Source of the DNA: VAZQ01 sp035293945
Lineage (GTDB): Bacteria; Pseudomonadota; Alphaproteobacteria; Rhizobiales; Xanthobacteraceae
DNA length: 64,000 nt
Assembly: GCA_035293945.1 (NCBI GenBank)
Contig: DATGLV010000033.1
Coordinates: 1 to 64,000, forward strand
Direction: 5' to 3'
This document shows positions 61,237-64,000 of this stretch, in pieces. Both the position numbers and the translations under genes were made by a program. Each line of letters begins with the position of its first letter. The stretch's first letter is position 1. The notes beneath the pieces were generated by a model. It was given only the letters and a program-made list of their open reading frames with translations. It was not told where the DNA came from and did not search any database.

Positions 61237-62352
61237 TCAAGCAGAGTGCAGCCGCTTGCCTGTTCGGGATCCCTTGTCCTCGCGCCAGATTCCGAGCGCC
61301 TGTTGTGCCGGGCGATCCGAGATCGAGAACAGGACCGACTCTTTGCCGGCTTCGTGCACATGCGGCTGCCAAGGCGGCACGACGAATATGTCGTTCGGGC
61401 CCCATTCGAAAACCTGATCGCCCACCTTGGTGGTGCCCTGCCCTTCGACACAGACGAAAATCGTGCCGTCGGTCGAGCGGTAGTCCTCACCCTTGAAACC
61501 CTTCGGCAACAGCGAAAGCGAAGCCCCGAGGGTGGGCAGAACCGGCCCGCCGTTCAGCGGATTGACATAGTGCACGCGCGCGCCGTGCCGGGGATCGATC
61601 TCCCCGGATTTTTTCAGACGATCCAGGATCGGGCGCGTGCGCGCGTAGGTGTAGTTGATGACCGGGGTGCGGTTGAGGGTGGTCGGCGTGCCATCGGGCA
61701 GCACCCCCGAACCATAGAACGTCAGCGAATCGCCGTCCTGCCGGGTCGTGTTCTGCGCCTCGTCGTCCGGATAGTCGGCGAACGACGCCTCGTAGAAATT
61801 GACCGCCGGAAAGTCCAGCACATCGAGCCACAGCATCGGCTTGTCCGAGGGATTGCCGTGGTCGTGCGGCGCCCAGTTCGCGGTGATGACGAAATCGCCC
61901 GGCGACATGTAGGCCTTCTCGCCTTCGACCGCCGTGTACGCGCCCTCGCCGTCGAGCACGAAACGAATCGCCGAGGCAACGTGGCGGTGCACCGGCGCAA
62001 CCTCGCCCGCCAGGATCATCTGGATGCCGGCGAACATGGTATTGGTCGCGCGCGACTCGCCGCGCATCGCCGGATTCTCCAGGATCAGCACCCGCCGCAG
62101 CGCCTCCTCGGCCGAAATAAGATTGCCGGATTCCATCACCAACGGCTTTATCGCGTCATAGTGCCAGATCACCGGCACGCAACGCGTCACCGGCTCCTTG
62201 GTCACCACCGATTTCATGACCTTCCACAGTGGGGCCATGTCGAACTTGGAGATGCGCTCGTAATAGGCCTCGCGCGCCGCATCGACATTGTGCTTGGGGC
62301 CGACTGGGCTGCCATTGTGCTTTGCTTGGCGGCGCTTGCCGGGGTTCGTCAT
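61237..62352 (-). CDS. Gentisate 1,2-dioxygenase-like cupin protein
   Basis: A 371-residue bicupin ring-cleavage dioxygenase. The N-terminal cupin has VAPVHRHVASAIRFVLDGEG with metal-binding His residues, and the C-terminal one ends near WQPHVHEAGKESVL. Related enzymes open gentisate, salicylate or 1-hydroxy-2-naphthoate; gentisate is likely given the FAH-family gene nearby. CGAGGAGAG precedes ATG 62352. Confidence 0.9.
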   Translation of the reverse strand: MTNPGKRRQAKHNGSPVGPKHNVDAAREAYYERISKFDMAPLWKVMKSVVTKEPVTRCVPVIWHYDAIKPLVMESGNLISAEEALRRVLILENPAMRGESRATNTMFAGIQMILAGEVAPVHRHVASAIRFVLDGEGAYTAVEGEKAYMSPGDFVITANWAPHDHGNPSDKPMLWLDVLDFPAVNFYEASFADYPDDEAQNTTRQDGDSLTFYGSGVLPDGTPTTLNRTPVINYTYARTRPILDRLKKSGEIDPRHGARVHYVNPLNGGPVLPTLGASLSLLPKGFKGEDYRSTDGTIFVCVEGQGTTKVGDQVFEWGPNDIFVVPPWQPHVHEAGKESVLFSISDRPAQQALGIWREDKGSRTGKRLHSA

Positions 62353-62507
62353 GACACTCTCCTCGAGATGGTCATCCTGCTCGAGCGATCTCAGCCGCAA
62401 TGATCCAAACCACGCGTTAGTATAAAATGCAACTATCGCCCCCGACAAACTCGGGAACGGACAAAATAGCTATTTAATATCAAATCTTTATAGCGCAAGG
62501 CCGATTT
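62353..62507. promoter_or_regulatory. AT-rich gap, probable promoter region for the dioxygenase
   Basis: 155 bases between the upstream FMN reductase stop and the dioxygenase start. The part at 62460-62500 is very AT-rich (TAGCTATTTAATATCAAATC), unlike the surroundings, and suggests an extra promoter and operator for the dioxygenase. Exact boxes are not clear. Confidence 0.35.
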
Positions 62508-63098
62508 TCAGGCCTCGCCTTTCGGCGTCACCCGGCGGATGAACTTCTCGAAATTGGCGAGCTGCAGCTTGATCATGTCGCGGGACGACTGATCTGTCAG
62601 CTCAAGCGTCTTCTCGTCGAACTTCTTGGCCGCGAATGTGACGATCACCTCCGGCTTGCCGAAGATGAGCGCATCGATCGACGTCAACGACTGCCGCAGG
62701 TGATATTGCATCCGCGAGCCGCCGAGCAGGCCGCTTGCGGCCGACTGGAGCGCCACCGGCTTGCCGGCAAACGGCTGATCCTTCGGCCGCGACGCCCAGT
62801 CGATGGCGTTCTTGAGACCACCCGGTATCGACCAGTTGTATTCCGGCGAGACGATGATCAGCGCATCGGCACTGCGGATAGCCTCGATCCAGGCGACCGC
62901 GATCGGATGCACGCCCTCCGCCGCATGGTCATCGAAGTTGTAGATGGGCAGGCCGGCAAAGCTCGGGGCGGCGCGCAGCGTCATGCCAGCGGGCGCCAAG
63001 TCCGGCAGCGCTCGTGCCAGGGCTGCGTTGTAGGATCCCTTCCGCAGCGAACCGCAGATCACCAACACATCAAGCTGCGCACCCGCCACCGTGGTCAC
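62508..63098 (-). CDS. NADPH-dependent FMN reductase family protein
   Basis: A 196-residue flavodoxin-fold reductase. LVICGSLRKGSYNAALARAL is the FMN-phosphate loop, and ALIIVSPEYNWSIPGGLKNA the second flavin-contacting region. It is about as long as, and clearly related to, its upstream neighbour; the two overlap by four bases (ATGA). It may supply reduced flavin or reduce quinones in the adjacent aromatic pathway. Confidence 0.92.
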   Translation of the reverse strand: MTTVAGAQLDVLVICGSLRKGSYNAALARALPDLAPAGMTLRAAPSFAGLPIYNFDDHAAEGVHPIAVAWIEAIRSADALIIVSPEYNWSIPGGLKNAIDWASRPKDQPFAGKPVALQSAASGLLGGSRMQYHLRQSLTSIDALIFGKPEVIVTFAAKKFDEKTLELTDQSSRDMIKLQLANFEKFIRRVTPKGEA

Positions 63099-63667
63099 CT
63101 CTTCGGTCCTGAAATCTGCTCGATGAACTTCACAAAGGCGACGAGCTGCTGATTGATGAAGTTGCGCGTGGTCTCATCGACGATGGCGCCGGTCTTCTCG
63201 TCGATCTTGGCGGCGCATCCGCCGATGAAGATTTCGGGCTTGTTGAGCACGAAAGCGTCGAGAAAGACCATTGCGCGGCGCAGATCGTATTGCACCCGCC
63301 CGCCTCCGAGCGGCCCCGGCGAAGCCGACTGCAGCGCCACCGGCTTGCCGGCAAACGGCTGGTTCGGCAAGCGCGAGACCCAGTCGATCGCGTTCTTCAA
63401 GCCGCCCGGGATCGAGTAATTGTATTCGGGCGTCACGATGATCACACCGTCGGCGGCGCGGATGGCATCGGCGAGTGCGTTGACCGCGGCCGGAAATCCG
63501 CTCGCGGTCTGCATATCCGCATTGTAGAGCGGGAACTCGGCGAAGGTCGGCGCCGCCTTGAGCACCAGTCCTTCCGGTGCCAGCGACGGCAGCGCCCGCT
63601 GCACCATGCCGTTGAAGGAGCCCTTACGCAACGAGCCGCAGATGGTGATGACATTTTTGCTCGCCAT
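63095..63667 (-). CDS. NADPH-dependent FMN reductase family protein
   Basis: A 190-residue paralogue of the next gene. TICGSLRKGSFNGMVQRALP and VIIVTPEYNYSIPGGLKNAI match it closely, so this is a tandem duplication. ATG 63667 follows GTGGAGG, better than the in-frame GTG at 63679. It lies 30 bases past the FAH-family gene. Confidence 0.92.
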   Translation of the reverse strand: MASKNVITICGSLRKGSFNGMVQRALPSLAPEGLVLKAAPTFAEFPLYNADMQTASGFPAAVNALADAIRAADGVIIVTPEYNYSIPGGLKNAIDWVSRLPNQPFAGKPVALQSASPGPLGGGRVQYDLRRAMVFLDAFVLNKPEIFIGGCAAKIDEKTGAIVDETTRNFINQQLVAFVKFIEQISGPKR

Positions 63668-63697
63668 GGCGTCCTCCACAGCTGCGCGATCGGCCGC

Positions 63698-64000
63698 CTA
63701 GACCTTCTCGTCGGCGATCGGGTTCCTGAGCACGCCGACCTTCTCGATGTCGATCTCGCAGGTATCGCCGTTCTTCATCCACACCGGCGGTTTGCGGGCA
63801 AAGCCCACGCCCGAGGGCGTGCCGGTCACGATGATATCGCCCGGCTCGAGCGTCATGCCTTGGGTGATATAGGCGATGGTCTCGGCCACCGGGAACATCA
63901 TGTTGTCGGTATTGTCCGACTGCATGACCTCGCCGTTGAGCCGTGTCTGGATCTTCAGGCCCTTGCCGCCAGGCGGTATCTCGTCGGCCGTCACCATCCA
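63698..64000 (-). CDS. Fumarylacetoacetate hydrolase family protein (partial)
   Basis: Only the C-terminal ~100 residues are in the window; the 5' end lies beyond 64000. WMVTADEIPPGGKGLKIQTR, FPVAETIAYITQGMTLEPGD and VTGTPSGVGFARKPP are the FAH signature segments. In gentisate pathways such enzymes act as fumarylpyruvate or maleylpyruvate hydrolases. It leads the two FMN reductase genes. Confidence 0.92.
   Translation of the reverse strand, partial: WMVTADEIPPGGKGLKIQTRLNGEVMQSDNTDNMMFPVAETIAYITQGMTLEPGDIIVTGTPSGVGFARKPPVWMKNGDTCEIDIEKVGVLRNPIADEKV

Overview
The window reads as chromosomal DNA of an alphaproteobacterium of the order Hyphomicrobiales (Rhizobiales), near the Bradyrhizobium/Xanthobacter side of the order. 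The reasons are the CcrM-type GANTC methyltransferase, the mutY - DUF721 - dsbA-like - smc gene order, an MbfA iron exporter behind an Irr-type palindrome, split glyQ/glyS, periplasmic Bug receptors, high G+C, and several families of intergenic palindromic repeats typical of that group. I see no rRNA, tRNA, CRISPR array, prophage or insertion sequence.

Layout. 1-8.4 kb: a glycyl-tRNA synthetase region on the minus strand (S49 peptidase, small membrane protein, glyQ, CDGSH protein, glyS). It is interrupted by plus-strand cargo: a DUF433/DUF5615 toxin-antitoxin pair at 2.9-3.9 kb, and a Bug receptor plus cytochrome b561 at 5.3-7.2 kb. glyS carries an internal low-G+C block of about 550 bases. 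8.7-16 kb: tRNA-methylase-like protein, glycosyltransferase, polyprenyl diphosphate synthase, a second Bug receptor, a SulP transporter and ispE. 15.7-26 kb: TPR protein, ETF-ubiquinone oxidoreductase, a uracil-DNA glycosylase, a nucleobase permease, a glycosyltransferase, rnhB, a radical SAM protein and moaB.

26.8-35.3 kb: a genome-maintenance block with a zinc peptidase, ccrM, mutY, a DciA-like protein, a Tat-type DsbA and smc. 35.4-41.5 kb: lemA with an M48 protease, apt, mtnP, and the cytochrome bc1 operon petABC. 41.8-47.4 kb: trmL, queE, queD, hemF, and a minus-strand operon of DUF1285 protein, Nudix CoA pyrophosphatase, DUF6111 protein and CCA-adding enzyme with overlapping start and stop codons. 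48-54.9 kb: a four-gene operon MoxR ATPase - DUF58 - DUF4159/BatA-like - large membrane protein. 55-60.8 kb: GNAT, Nudix, mbfA, hydroxypyruvate isomerase, and an ArsR/SRPBCC pair with a visible operator. 60.9-64 kb: ArsR regulator, gentisate 1,2-dioxygenase-like cupin, two tandem NADPH-FMN reductases and a truncated fumarylacetoacetate hydrolase, which together suggest an aromatic-acid (gentisate) module.

Most of the window is ordinary housekeeping sequence. The items I would look at first are the glyS insertion, the two-domain DUF433 antitoxin placed inside the gly region, the apparent loss of catalytic or Fe-S cysteines in the QueD and uracil-DNA glycosylase homologues, the Irr-type box at mbfA, and the GANTC/CtrA-like promoter of ccrM. 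I did not find a clearly new multi-gene system.
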